From assembly GCA_946811185.2 (NCBI GenBank), contig OX328105.1, positions 41,962,845 through 42,026,844 on the forward strand: 64,000 nucleotides of DNA. Direction: 5' to 3'. Below the pieces are notes generated by a model that was not told the DNA's origin, searched no databases, and saw nothing but the letters and a program-made list of their open reading frames with translations. Shown here one piece after another: positions 42,800 through 54,279 of the stretch. The position numbers and the translations under genes are program-made. How positions within the stretch are numbered: position 1 is the first letter of the stretch; the number at the start of each line of letters is the position of its first letter. This DNA comes from Hippopus hippopus. Its lineage: Eukaryota > Mollusca > Bivalvia > Cardiida > Cardiidae.

Positions 42800-45785
42800 A
42801 AAAAACATCATGCGAAGGGGAGAAAATGCTGGTTGCCAGCATTATTCTCCTCTTCCCTCAATTTTTTCCACCCTTTCGACCAAAAAACAATTTCTATTAT
42901 TTGAGTCGTGTTTGATTTGTCGTCTGCCAATATTCTCAATATGGGTAAATCTAAGATTCTGTCGGCTTGTAATGTCCAAGGCCTACACACATTTCCAAAC
43001 AATCACAATTTTCACAACCCCACGGAAGAATGCTTTCGAAAACATCGTGGGAAAAAGAAATGCTATGTACCAGTTTTTTCTCCTTTTCCAAAGATGTTTG
43101 CAACATTTTCAAAGGCAAATCCCATCAATCGAGTGACGTAAGATTTGTTGTCTGCAAGGTGTTTTCGATTAATCCTGTACCACACAATGCCGAATTTTGA
43201 CTGCTCTAAAGAAGGGGACTATTGAAAACATTGTGGGGAAAAAAAGGAAACGCTGGTAATCAGCATTTTATCCTTCTCCCACAATGTTTCCTACCCTATC
43301 AAAGATAGAAATCATCCTTTGAACAATAATCAATATGTCGTCTGCAAATGCTTTCAATTTGGTCGAGTCCAAAATTTAGTTTTTTGGTAAAGAATTAAGA
43401 CAAGTCTTAACCCTTTACCAAACAATCTCTGGTTTTTACGACCCAGAGGAAGAAGCCCTCTGAAAACATTGTGGGAAAAGGAGAAAATGCTGGTAACCAG
43501 CATTTTCTCCTTTTCCAACAATGTTTTCTACTCTTCTAAAGTCAAGTTTCAGTTTTTGAGTAACGTTTATTTTGTCGTCTGCATATGCTTTCAATTTGGA
43601 CAAGTCTAAAATTTTGTCGTTTGGTAAAGAGTTAAATATCGTTTTGGAAAGCGTCATAACGAGCTCCCGATTTACTTGAACCATGCTCTGTGAAAATGGG
43701 ACTTAATTCATCTGCAAAAAGTATCAACTTGGGTCAGCCTGCGCGGTCGCTTCTACCTCATGATTCAGTCGGATGTTAGACAAAGTGGATTATATAGATC
43801 CCTACTTATGTAATGTCTTGCTTGTTACAATACATTGTGGGGATGCATTTCGCCCCCTTTTGCCAGAGCATGGCTCACTTGTTTTGTCAAGCATGAGATA
43901 GGACAATATAAAACCATTTATCATATTGGAGATAACATATGCCTATTATCAGATTTTTACCTTCGTCTATTGTTTCAATCTTTGCCTATACTTAATAAGT
44001 TACATAAAACTTTCAAGCTGATAGTAAAAAAAAAAGAAACCCAAATGTTGCTATTTCAAAGTTATTTTTTCGGGAAAAAGCACCATCTTATCGTAGAGTG
44101 CATCCAAGATCAGACTGCACGATCTGTGCAGTCTGATCTTGAATCTACACTGTCCGTAACAGGTCACTGAGTCGCGCTTAATAGCAGCCAAAGTGTTAAC
44201 ACTTTACAAAACAATCTCGCGTTTTAACGATCCTGTAAAATAAAGCTTTTGAAAACATTGTGGAAAAAGCAGAAACTGCTTGTAACCAGCATTCTCTCCT
44301 TTTCCCACGATATTTTCTGCCCTCTTTAAGAAAGAAAGTTATCAATCAAACCGTAATCATCTTACTGTGTGCTGTGCAAGTAATCTTATTTTGAGCAAGT
44401 CTAATTCTTGTCTAGTGGTACAGCGTTAACTCTTTACAAAAAGACGAAATTTTAGACATGTCCAATTTGAAAGCAATATGGGTCATGTTACAATATCTGT
44501 CTTCAAAGGAGAACATAACAACGTGGGAAATGGAGAAAAATGCTGGTTACCAGCATTTTCTCTTTTTCCCAACAATGTTTACAAAAAGCCGTATTTCTGA
44601 TAGCACGGTCTTTAAAACACGGGATTGTACGGTACAGGGGGCGTAATCTTTTCAACCTCATAATTGACAGTATTAGCTTTTACGGATGGCATAGATCGAG
44701 ATCAGACAGCATGTTCTGTGCGGTCTTGTCTTCGATCTACAACGCCTGTCTTTGGATACTCAGCTATAACGAAAATGTTGCTGCAACTGCGATGAAATTT
44801 TATACATACCCTTCAAATGAAGACAAATTTGTTCTTAGACCTGTACCACACAATCTCGATTTTTAACCTCTCTGATGAAAACATTGTGTGAAAAGGAGAA
44901 AATGCTGGTAATCAGCACTTCCTCCTTTTCCCACAACGTTAGCTACCTAATCCAAAACAAATTTCAATTTCCCAACCACATTTATTTTGCCATCTGTAAA
45001 TGCTTTCAATTAAAACTAACCTAAAATATTGTGGTTTGGTTAAACGAGTTAATCTGAGGGTAAAGGGGTTAACCTTTTATCTCCTGTAAACACTTTTTTG
45101 TTTCTCGGACTAGACCGCGTAAAAGAAAAACAAACATTGTGGCAAAAGGAGAAATTTTCACAATATCAGCCAATTTCTTGTGCCACAGTCTTATGGCCAG
45201 TATTCATTTGTTCTTTTTTTTTCTTAACGTCACTTCATGTTGATTATTCATGTATTTAACAAGAAAAATTATTTTACAATGTCGCCTGCTGCAAATTTGT
45301 TATAGACGTTGATAAATGTACCCTTTACCAAACAATCCAGTGTTATCACAAACCTGAAAAATAAGACTTTTGAAAACATTGTGGGAAAAGGAGAAAATGC
45401 TGGTAACCAGCATTTTCTCCTTTTCCCACATTGTTTTCCAACCTTTCAAAGACGAAAATTATCACTTGAATCTTATTCAGTTTGTCGTTTGCATTTTTTT
45501 TTTTCAATTTGGATGAGTCTAAAATTTTGTCGTCCGCTATGAGTTTACTCTTTACCAAATGACAAAATTTTAGACTGGTTTTCAAATTGAGAGTATTTGC
45601 AGACGACTAAACACATGTGACTCAAAAATTGAAAATTGTTTTGGGACGGGTAGAAAACATTAAAGGAAAAGGAAGAAATTGCTGGTTAACAGCATTTTCT
45701 CCTTTTTCCCTCAAAGTTTTCAAAAGCTTTTTATCCCTAAGGGTCGTTAAAAGTCGGGATTGTGTAGTGAAGTGTTAACTGAGTC
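42800..45785. repeat. Cluster of palindromic TTAA-family MITEs
   Basis: At least eight copies, near 42800-42985, 43165-43400, 43411-43631, 44195-44430, 44430-44640, 44830-45050, 45305-45560 and 45545-45780. Most share the GGAGAAAATGCTGG..CCAGCATTTTCTCC foldback. The copy at 43411-43631 is 221 bp long, begins CCCTTTACCA, ends TGGTAAAGAG and is flanked by TTAA on both sides (43407-43410, 43632-43635), as expected for piggyBac-type insertions. A diverged GAGCCATGCTCTG MITE (43679-43880) and CAGTGTAGAT foldbacks (44010-44200, 44685-44745) are interspersed. Confidence 0.8.
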
Positions 45786-45819
45786 GACTGTCACTGGTTG
45801 ACATTTGAATAATTGTGGA

Positions 45820-46740
45820 TGCATAAACAAGATGGAAAGTCTTATGTAAAATTTCATAGCGAGGATGTTGTTTTTAAGATTTAAATATTTCTTTGAAATG
45901 TGAAAAAAGAGAGGATTTATATCTTACTAGAACTCAGTTTGTTTATCCTTGTGTTTTTTCTATTTTTCGTTATTTTCATCTTCTTTTCATGACAATAATT
46001 AAGGGCGTTAAAACAAAAGAAAAACTTATGTAAAAGTTCTCACCGAAGACCTTCTTAAGATTTAAATATTTCTTTGAAGTGTGAAAAAAGAATTGCATCT
46101 TACTAGAAATTCTTGGAGTATTTTATTTCCTATGCATTTGTTATTTTATTTTTCATTGTTTTCTACTATTTTTTTCGATGGATGCATAAACTAAGTGGAA
46201 AAACTTATGTAAAATTTTACGGCGAGGACATTCTTTAAGCTTTAGATATTTCTTTGAAATGTGATAAAGGGAATTACATCTTACTTGAAATTAATGGAGA
46301 ATTTTATTTGTTTATTCATCTCTCTATTTTATTTTTATTTTTCTATTTTTTTTTTATTATTATTATTATTATTTTCATTGTAAAATTACAAAGCGTTAAC
46401 TCTCGGAAATTTGAGTGTTTCTATTTCCTTTTCCCTCACTGTTAGTATTTTAGGTGAAATATGAGAAAATGGGATTGCACTTTACTAATAATTCTTCGAG
46501 ATAAATTTTCTTTCTTTCTTTCTTTCTTTTTTCAATAATGATTCTAGCTGCATAAACAAGGTGCAAAATCGTTTGTAAAATTTCACAGTGTGATTTTTTA
46601 AGTATGAAATGACAGAGAGGAGCTGCACTTATCAAGAAATGTCTTATTGTGTCCTTTTATTTTAACAAAAGCTGTGGATTCATAAACTTCAAAGAATTTC
46701 ATAGCGTATATTTGTTTCAAAACTTTGTTTATTTCTCTGA
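45820..46740 (+). repeat. Degenerate tandem array, unit about 180 bp
   Basis: A unit containing GGATGCATAAAC, CTTATGTAAAATTT, TAAGATTTAAATATTTCTTT, GAAATGTGA and TTACATCTTACTAGAAATT recurs about five times with drift. Between units are AT-rich simple repeats, including (TTA)n at about 46353-46374. Open frames over it are incidental. Confidence 0.6.
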
Positions 46741-46894
46741 GACGTCAGAAGGAAATACTTTTTCTTCTGTCCATTGTGCCCTATCGTTAACAAAAACGTT
46801 AATTCATAACCTTATTAAAAGAATCTTGCTTACGGAGATATCTATGTCTTCTTTCTCTTGCTTTCTTAAGAAAGCCTAGAAATGATAACTCTGT

Positions 46895-47420
46895 TGAAAA
46901 CGATGTAATTGCTGATAACCTGCAATTTTCTCATTTTCCAACAATGGGGTTCTTTTTATTTCTGTAAAACACAAATCCATTCATTTGACCTATATATTTT
47001 GATTGTCGTCAGCAAATGCATTCAAATTCGCCCAACCTTTTTTTTTTTGTCGAGTGGTTCAGAGTAAAAGGCTAAATAGCTGCTAAAGTAAACAATATGG
47101 ATGTCAAGATGCATTTAAATTCAAATCCTATCTTTTAAAATATGGAAACTATTGTTAAAATGGAAATCTGTTATTGTGCGGTCGGTCCAAGAGTTATATT
47201 ACTCGCTGTCAGAAAGATTAATTTTAAAACCAGGTAAAAAATAATTGTCATCTTCACAATAATTTCCATACTTTTAAATGGTAAGATATGAATTCAGCAG
47301 CATTTTAAATACTTGCATTGTATACGTTTGTCTGTCACTAGGCCTTTAAACCTTTAAACTAGCCTAAATATTATAATGTTTGGATATGTTATTCTTCTAG
47401 GAAAGGTCTATGTCGTGTTA
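46895..47420. repeat. MITE plus a copy of the 34010-34925 repeat
   Basis: A decayed TTAA-family MITE (about 46895-47065) is followed by the GGAAACTATTGTTAAAATGG-type repeat at 47080-47420. Confidence 0.55.
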
Positions 47421-47555
47421 TTAGCATCTAAAGGTTAACAGAATTATAATAACACGTACATATAGACAACACATGGGCAACTCTTTATGACGTCACAAAA
47501 CATGAAAATTTATACGTGGTGTTAGATCATTTCATGCGTGAACTTAACCATAAAA

Positions 47556-47742
47556 ATGTACAGTAAAACGTTCATTATAAGTGCTCAAGTGTTTTGCATA
47601 ACCTTGACGCTAACGTGCGTGGAGTGTTATAAAAAATACCGCACATGCGCAGACGTGAAAAAGGACCTGGGAAGCAATGCAACGGACCAGGAGTATCCGC
47701 TGTTTATAAAAAGTAATGTTGCAGTGCCAATTTATTGTTACG
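47556..47742 (+). CDS. First coding exon of a secreted GON/fibrinogen-like module protein
   Basis: The exon starts at ATG 47556 and ends at a strong donor (GGTAAGTAT) after 62 codons plus one base, so it is phase 1. Residues 1-24 look like a signal peptide (FIISAQVFCITLTLT then CVEC). Residues 30-62 read TCADVKKDLGSN, an NAT sequon, EYPLFI and VPIYCY. Spacing Cys, then (D/E)EYxL, then (I/V)YC is typical of the start of GON domains and of fibrinogen-like or collagen C-terminal modules; I lean to GON-like. No following exon was found before the viral-like element at 54 kb, so the gene may be broken or extend further with small exons. Promoter signals were not clear. Confidence 0.5.
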
Positions 47743-47832
47743 GTAAGTATGGTAACGTCCAATTCCTTTTTACTTTAAATAACTCTTTACCTGACGACAA
47801 ATGTCACACCTGTTCTAGCTAAATGCATTTGA

Positions 47833-48245
47833 ACCATGCTCCGGCTAAAGAGGGTTTAATGCATCTTGTGATGCATTGCACGAAGCAAGTCATCACATAC
47901 TTATGGAGCCATAAAATCCATTTAGTCCAACAATCAACTGAATCATGAGGTAGAACGGTACTTGGACATGCAGAAAATTTATTATAGCAAAAGTTTCGAG
48001 TCATGTCAGCCTTTGCGCACTGCGCAGGCTGACATCGGTCGATACTTTTTACAGATACATTAAGTCCTCTTTTCACATATAATGGCTGGATGACAAAATC
48101 ATTTTGGGCTCAATTGATGGGATTTGTTTTTGAAAAGGTTTGAAAAAATGTGATACACGGAGAAATATAGGTTCCAAGTATTTTCTCCTTTTCCCACGAT
48201 ACATCTTCAAATGCATTCTTCCCCCAGGGTCGTTCAAAATCGGGT
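47833..48245. repeat. GAGCCATGCTCTG MITE followed by a TTAA-family MITE fragment
   Basis: The first (to about 48090) starts GAACCATGCTCCGGC and has core CAGCCTTTGCGCACTGCGCA. The second (about 48085-48245) has the right-arm sequence TTCTCCTTTTCCCACGAT. Confidence 0.6.
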
Positions 48246-48249
48246 TGGT

Positions 48250-49325
48250 TTTTAGCTCCACTGGCCGAAGGCCAGCGGGCTTATGTCATGGCCCGGTGTC
48301 CGTCGTGTGTCCGTGCGTGCGTGCGTGCGTCCGTGCGTTAACTTTTATTTTAAACATCTTCTTCTCTGAAACTACCCATCCAATTTTGATGAAACTTCAC
48401 AGAAAGGATCCTGCCATGGTCCTCTTCAGAATTCTTGAAAGAATTTGATTCCTTCAAAAACTCTGGTTGCCATGGCAACAAAACTTAAAAATATTGGAAA
48501 TCTTTGAAAATCTTCTTGTCTGAAACCATAAGGCCTAGGTCTACCAAATTTGGCATGTAGCTTTGTCTACTGGACCTCTATCAAGTTTCTTCAAATTATA
48601 GCCCTGGGGTCAAATTTGACCCCTCCCCTGGGGTCACAAGTTTTACATGGGCTTATACAGAGAAAACTTTAGAAATCTTCCTGTACCTAGCCATGAGGCC
48701 TAGGGTTACCAAATTTTGAATGTGGCTTTATCTAGTTGGCTTCTACCAAGAGTGCCCGAATTATAGCCCTTGGGTCAAATTTGACCCCACCCGGGGGTCA
48801 CAAGTTTTATATGGGCTTATATAGAAAACTTCAGAAATCTCCCTGTACCTAGCCATAAGGCCTAGGGCTACCAAATTTTGCATGTGGCTTTATCTAGTGG
48901 GCCTCTACCAAGAGTGCCCAAATTATAGCTCTGTGGTCAAAATTGGCCCCGCCCAGGGGGTCGCAAGTTTTACATGGGCTTATTTAGAGAAAACTTAAGA
49001 AATCTCCCTATACTTAGTTATAAAGCCTAGGGCTACCAAATTTCGCATGTAGCTTTATCTAGTGGGCCTTCACCAAGAGTGCGTAAATTATAGCCCTAGG
49101 GTCGAATTTGATTCATCCCCAGGGGTCAGAAGTTTTACATGGGCTTGTATAGTGAAATCTTTAGAAATCTTATTGTTTCTAACCATAAGAACTAGGGCTA
49201 CCAATTTTAGTTCTGTCTCAGGGGTCTTATGTTCAAAACCAATTGGCCAAGTATTGTAATGTTTGGCATGTAGGGATTTTACGTATTAGCCAGTGGAGCG
49301 ATACGGAGCCATCATGGCCCTCTTG
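48250..49325 (+). repeat. Mollusc-type 1.08-kb repeat with tandem units
   Basis: It begins TAGCTCCACTGGCCGAAGGC and ends GCCAGTGGAGCGATACGGAG, so GCTCCACTGGC forms terminal inverted repeats. A (GTGC)n run follows the start. Inside, a unit of about 185 bp with GGTCACAAGTTTTACATGGG, CTGTACCTAGCCAT and TACCAAATTTTGCATGTGGC recurs about five times. No protein frame is conserved. Confidence 0.65.
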
Positions 49326-49441
49326 TTTTTTATTTCATTTGTATACGAATGCTCATAATCGAAGCGTGAAATTGACCATGTAATATTAACGACTAACAAT
49401 TGCAAAATTCTGGTCCAAAATCAAAGCTTACATTAAGATTC

Positions 49442-49625
49442 CTGACTAGGCAGCTCAGTGGTTAGCGTATCTAACTCTTGACCTGCTGGTTGCGAGCTCG
49501 ATTCCCGGGAAAACTTTCCTTCCGGCAATTTTTCGTCTCTCGCCTCTGATGCATGTGAGAAAGTAGTTACTTGGAAAGAAAGTTGTGTCATTACAGGTGT
49601 GGCTGTCTAAATTCAGTAATATGAC
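49442..49625 (+). repeat. tRNA-derived SINE
   Basis: A-box-like TAGGCAGCTCAGTGGTTAGC and B-box-like GGTTGCGAGCTCGATTCCC form a tRNA-like head, followed by a non-tRNA body. Confidence 0.65.
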
Positions 49626-49721
49626 ATTTTTTAAGTTCTGTATGATAATACGAGAAATCTATAGATCTAGCCCACTTTAATGGCGACACTTGCCATAAAG
49701 GCATGTAAAGGGGACGAAATG

Positions 49722-49727
<6 letters not shown>

Positions 49728-49809
<82 letters not shown>
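49728..49809. repeat. (CT)n microsatellite
   Basis: About 80 bp of perfect CT. Arg-Glu and Leu-Ser open frames on either strand come from this run. Confidence 0.95.
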
Positions 49810-49811
<2 letters not shown>

Positions 49812-49974
49812 ATAACAATTCCTTTCCTGGACATCATTAAGACTCAAATCAGATTATGTTTGAGAAAACTCTAGGTATTTATTGTGGCGAAGTGAGTTCA
49901 AGGTCGGTAACGTTATATAGCTATGTTATCTCCACGTACATGTACTTGTGAGTTATGTTATCTCAATAAGCGAG

Positions 49975-50515
49975 CCACGCTCTGTGAAAAGGGGGCTTAA
50001 TACATCTGCAAAAGTTATCGATCCACGTCAGCCTGCGCACTGTTTGCTTTTAATCAATTTTCTGCAAGTCAAAGGACCAGTTTACGTCATGATTTATTTG
50101 TTTGTCAGAAAAAATAGATTTTATTGATCCATAATTATGTGATGACTTGCTTGGTATAATGGTTCAAGGAGATGCGTAAGTCCCTTTTTCCGGAGCATGG
50201 CTCATTTCAAATGAGCCGAAATATTGACCTACTATTATGTACATGTATATGAGCCACGCTCTGTGAAAAGGGGGTTTAATGCATCTGCGAAAAGTATCGA
50301 CCCAGGTCAGCCTGCGCAGTCCGCGCAGGCTGACCTGGGTCGAAACTTTTCGCTATTGGTCAATTTTCTGTATGGCCATTGCCCAGTCTACATCACTATT
50401 AAGTCGTCTGTTTAATAATTATATGGCTATTATTGATGCATAAGTATTTGATTGCTTGCTTTGGTATCATGCATCGCGGACATGTATTAAGCCCCCTTTT
50501 GCCAGAGCATGGCTC
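49975..50515. repeat. Two tandem GAGCCATGCTCTG-family MITEs
   Basis: The copy at 49975-50210 has lost half of its core. The copy at 50251-50515 is intact (265 bp) with GAGCCACGCTCTGTGAAAAG and CTTTTGCCAGAGCATGGCTC ends and core CAGCCTGCGCAGTCCGCGCA. Confidence 0.8.
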
Positions 50516-50809
50516 ATATAGATGTACTTCTATATAGAGGCTAATGTATTAAAGATTAGTTTTAGATGCATGAAACTAATGTAAATAATTCGAAAACATT
50601 TGTTGCGATTCAAATGTCCATTTGCAGGAATGTCTCCCTAAAAACACCAGACACTTTAGACAACAGAGCATCTCCATAGTCTGTGTCGTCTTATGTTGAT
50701 TTAAACTGGCCGCGACAGCATGTCAACCTGTTTCATCTACAAAAAAAAATGCATGATGCTCTAAGTAATATATGGGCTACCTCTATTTACCAGTAAACTT
50801 TAATATATT

Positions 50810-51071
50810 ATGGCTTGCAACACACGAAAAGGGGCATTCGGACATTTGCGTAAAGTGTCGTCTCGGATCAGCCTGCGCATGCCGCGCAGGCTAATCCGAG
50901 ACGGCACTTTACGACTACATTAGATTTTGTGATACAGTAGACTTGCACAAAACAGAAAATTACATAGAAACGGAAAGTGTCGTTTCGGATCAGCCTGCGC
51001 GTACTGCGCAAGCTGATCCGGAACGACACTTTACGCAAATATCCGAATGCCCCTTTTTGCGTGTTGCAGGC
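50810..51071. repeat. MITE, GGCTTGCAACACGCG family, two hairpins
   Basis: The ends ATGGCTTGCAACACACG and CGTGTTGCAGGCCAT are inverted. It carries two successive hairpins, as in the copy at 41066-41331 and in the opposite internal order. Confidence 0.8.
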
Positions 51072-51164
51072 CATACTAGTATAGGTACCCATTTGAGAAC
51101 ATGTTCTTACCTCCTGTTCAAAGAAAGATTTTTTAGCGGTGATTGAACCCTTATCCTGTTAAAT

Positions 51165-51335
51165 AAGTAAAATGAAACTTTCAGGCAGATGGTAAAAATC
51201 CAAATGTTGCTATTCAATAGTTATTTTTTGGGTAAAAACATCTCCTTATCGGACAGTGTAGATGCAAGATCAGACTGCACGTTCTGTGCAGTCTGATCTA
51301 GATCGACACTGCCCGCAAAAGGTCAGTGAGTCGGG
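51165..51335. repeat. Foldback repeat, CAGTGTAGAT family
   Basis: CAAGATCAGACTGCACG faces GTGCAGTCTGATCTAGATC, with GGACAGTGTAGAT and ACACTGCCCG outside. Confidence 0.7.
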
Positions 51336-51679
51336 CAGGACGCATTCCCGCCAAGAAAGTGTACTGGTGCAATAAAAAGTAGATCCGTACTTTTCGTCCT
51401 GGAATAAGATTACTTCTTGCTCGCCTTTGCAATCAAAAGTTCTTTTTTTTTTTTCTGTTTTTGCATCATCATGATTAGCCTGGGTTCCAGTCCGTTCGTT
51501 TATTTCTAATCTTTCATTCGGACGTTACTTTGTCAAAAATGAGGTTGGTAATAATTACAGAAGCGATAAATCGTTTTGCCACAGATCTGTATAGACCATC
51601 AACAGAGACCGCGATTAAGAGTGAATAATAGATAAACACCGCGTAGACCCAGGCTACATCATGATGATGATCATCACCA

Positions 51680-52080
51680 TCTCTCTCTCTCTCTCTCTCT
51701 CTCAGGAAGGAAGGAAGGAAGAAGGAAGGAAAAAAGGAAGGAAGAAAGGAAGGAAGGAAGGAAAAAAACATTGTAGAAAAAGAGAGAGTGCTGGATACCG
51801 GCATGTTTTATCCTTTCAAAGACAAACGCCATTATTTGTCGCCTGCAAATGTTTTTAATTGGATAAGTATGGGAATTTCTCTATTTGTAGAAATTAGCCC
51901 TGCCATTAACTTCTGTAGGAAAATGTAGGAAAAGAAGAAAATGCTGGTAACCAGCATTTTCTCCTTTTCCCACAACGTTTCCTACTCTTCAAGACACAGA
52001 TTAAGCCTCATTTATTCTGTTGTCTGCAAATGCTTTCAGTTTGGACCAATCTAAAATTTTGTTGTTTGATATAGGATTAT
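51680..52080. repeat. (CT)n and (GGAA)n runs, then two TTAA-family MITEs
   Basis: Simple repeats fill 51680-51770. A decayed MITE (about 51765-51890) and a well-preserved one (about 51900-52080, centre GCTGGTAACCAGC) follow. Confidence 0.75.
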
Positions 52081-52277
52081 AAGATATGATGCCAGAGAAA
52101 TGCAAGTTGTCAATTTTTTTTTTTTTTTCATAATTGTCATGGCATACACTTTGCATATTGTAGGTTTTAAACTGCCAAACAGAGGTCTGTCAGAGTATAT
52201 AACACTTAGATCTGGGAGAAGTTCAAACTTCGCATCTTTTTATGAAAATGTTGGTAAGTAACCTAATCTGTCTTTAA

Positions 52278-52460
52278 AACCGTCCGTCCGTCCGTCTGTC
52301 TGTCTGTCTGTCTCTCTCTCTCCTTATCTGTCTGTCTATCTGTTTGTTTCGTCTTTTCTTATCTGTCTGTTGGTCGGGTGGTACCGTAAGCATGAAAGTC
52401 TGTCCGTCAGTTTAATTTTTCGTCTGTCCGTCCGTCCATCCGTCCGTCCTTTTATCCGCC
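52278..52460. repeat. (CCGT)n/(CTGT)n simple repeat
   Basis: Runs of CCGT, CTGT and CTCT with interruptions. Confidence 0.85.
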
Positions 52461-52559
52461 CGCCCTACAATTTATTATTCATCTTTCCAAGTCTGCATCA
52501 TGTATATCTTTCTGCCATTAAAGACCTTAAACCTTCGTTCATTGTGCTTAACGTACCTG

Positions 52560-52800
52560 TTTGTTTGCATGGTATTTAACGCCGTTTCAGATTTATTTCT
52601 GTCATATTGCGTCTGCCAGTGCACATGTCTATGCTTTCCTTGAACTTCTTTATACCAGTACTTCGCACAATATTCTTCCCAAGCCACTGGCTTTCACGAA
52701 AAAAAAAAAAAACTGGCCGAGCTTGGGATTCGTACCAGTGACCCCATGGTCTCATGTCTTGTGTGCTACCGACTGCGCTACCGAGTTCGGCCGTGCTCTA
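52560..52800 (-). repeat. tRNA-derived SINE, complete
   Basis: On the minus strand, a head beginning GCCGAACTCGGTAGCGCAG with B box GGTACGAATCCC and an AGCTCGGCC end is followed by a poly(T) tract and the body ending GGCGTTAAATACC. This is the clearest full-length copy of the SINE at 12-282. Confidence 0.75.
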
Positions 52801-52879
52801 CGTAACTTTTGGTGTCGACGAGTCTTGAAAGCCCAGCAGTTCATTTCTTCTGTTTAACTAATTTTCCTTTTGAACATAC

Positions 52880-52882
<3 letters not shown>

Positions 52883-52930
<48 letters not shown>
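52883..52930. repeat. (CT)n microsatellite
   Basis: A CT run of about 45 bp, with further CGCT interruptions to 52955. Confidence 0.9.
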
Positions 52931-52931
<1 letters not shown>

Positions 52932-53119
52932 CTCTCTCTCGTTTGCTCGCTCTTTCCCTCTCTTCCGGTATAGCTGAATGTGCTGGCTTTTGAACTGCTT
53001 CTCCGTATTGATATATTCGAATTAATAAATTGAAATTTGCGACTGGTCAGAAATTGTGATCAGTTTATTCTGCGGTTCCTTTAGGCCTTTTAGCGGGCAA
53101 ATTAACGTCGTCTATCTTT

Positions 53120-54035
53120 TTTGACCCTTTCCCAAACGACAAATTTTAGACTCTTCCAAACTGAGAACATCCACAGATGACGAACTCAGAATTGGTACAA
53201 ATGATCTATATGTCTCTCATATGGTTGAAAACATTTTGGGAAAAGGAGAAAATGCTGGTTACCAGCATTTTCTCCTTTTCCCTCAATGTTTTCAAAAGCC
53301 TTCTTTCCCAGGGTTGTGAAAACCAGGGATTTTTTGTAAAGGGTTAAAGATATTTCTTGTTGAATTTCTTACCATTTATACTTCTTTCCTTTCTTCTTTT
53401 TTTGATTCCTTGATTCACTCTTCCATTTTCCCTTTCCCTTTACCCTTCCTTATGTTAAGTCCTTTCTCCAAAACGACTAATTCATATTCTTTCCAACTCA
53501 GATTACTAGTACCTTCAGAATACATTTCTCCATTGGTCCAAATGAGAAAAAAAAAAGTTATTCAATAGGGGAAAAAATCATTGTGGAAAAAAGGGAAACT
53601 GCTTGGAATAAGCCTCCTGCTTTAAGGTTTTGAAAACATCGGATTGTTTGGTAAGGTTTTAACTCTTTACCACACAATCCCGAGTTTTACTGCCCTTGAC
53701 ATAGAAAGCTTTTGAAAACATTGATGAAAAAGGAGAAAATGCAGGTAACCGTCATTTTCTCCTTTTCCCACAACATTTGCTGCCTTTCTAAAGATAAACC
53801 CCAATAATTTAAGCCACATTTAACTTGTCGTCTGCAGTCGAATGCAATTGCTTTCAGTTTGGACATCATACGATTTAAAAGCCTGGAAATTATTCTGAAG
53901 ATGACAGTCTATTATTGTACGGTTGGTCCAAGTAGCAGAAAAATTAACTCTAAAATAGGTCAAACGTTGCCTGGTAGCTCTATCTTTCGATCACTTTTTA
54001 CTGATTTTAGAATTCATTTTTCAGATAGCGACTAA
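53120..54035. repeat. TTAA-family MITEs and a copy of the 34010 repeat
   Basis: MITE copies lie at about 53120-53345 (good foldback, centre GCTGGTTACCAGC), 53590-53660 (remnant) and 53660-53870. The GGAAATTATTCTGAAGATGA-type repeat fills 53870-54035 and stops close to the palindrome at 54058, consistent with being the insertion target of the element to the right. Confidence 0.65.
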
Positions 54036-54057
54036 CAACTGGTCCGACAGTAGTAAA

Positions 54058-54112
54058 GGAGGAGAGCCTGGCTAACTACCCAGGCCAGGGGTAGTTAGCC
54101 AGGCTCTCCTCC
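54058..54112. repeat. Perfect palindrome, 24-bp arms, 7-nt loop
   Basis: The left arm 54058-54081 and right arm 54089-54112 are exact reverse complements, with AGGCCAG between them. Part of the right arm (TTAGCCAGGCTCTCCTCC) recurs at 54189-54206 with one mismatch. Its position at the change from host repeats to element sequence suggests a terminal structure. Confidence 0.8.
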
Positions 54113-54279
54113 CTGAGTGGGCTACATCACCACCCCTGACAAAAATGTGTGCTAGTTTGTCCTCCTGAAAGAATTTGCATTTTTTATTTTAGCTAGGCTC
54201 TCCTCCCCAGATGGGTTTTTTCTGCAGTTAAAGGCAAAGGGGGCGGCCAAAAATGACACATCTTTGAGTGCTCTATAGT

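Noticed and set aside
43411..45785. CRISPR-like array of regular hairpins
   Set aside because: Spacing is irregular, units are full MITEs with their own ends, and the genome is eukaryotic.
49591..49874. Arg-Glu and Leu-Ser repeat frames
   Set aside because: They come from the (CT)n microsatellite.
52715..52795. tRNA gene on the minus strand
   Set aside because: A and B boxes are present, but the sequence continues into a SINE body with poly(T). The same applies to 12-90, 21316-21400 and 49442-49510.
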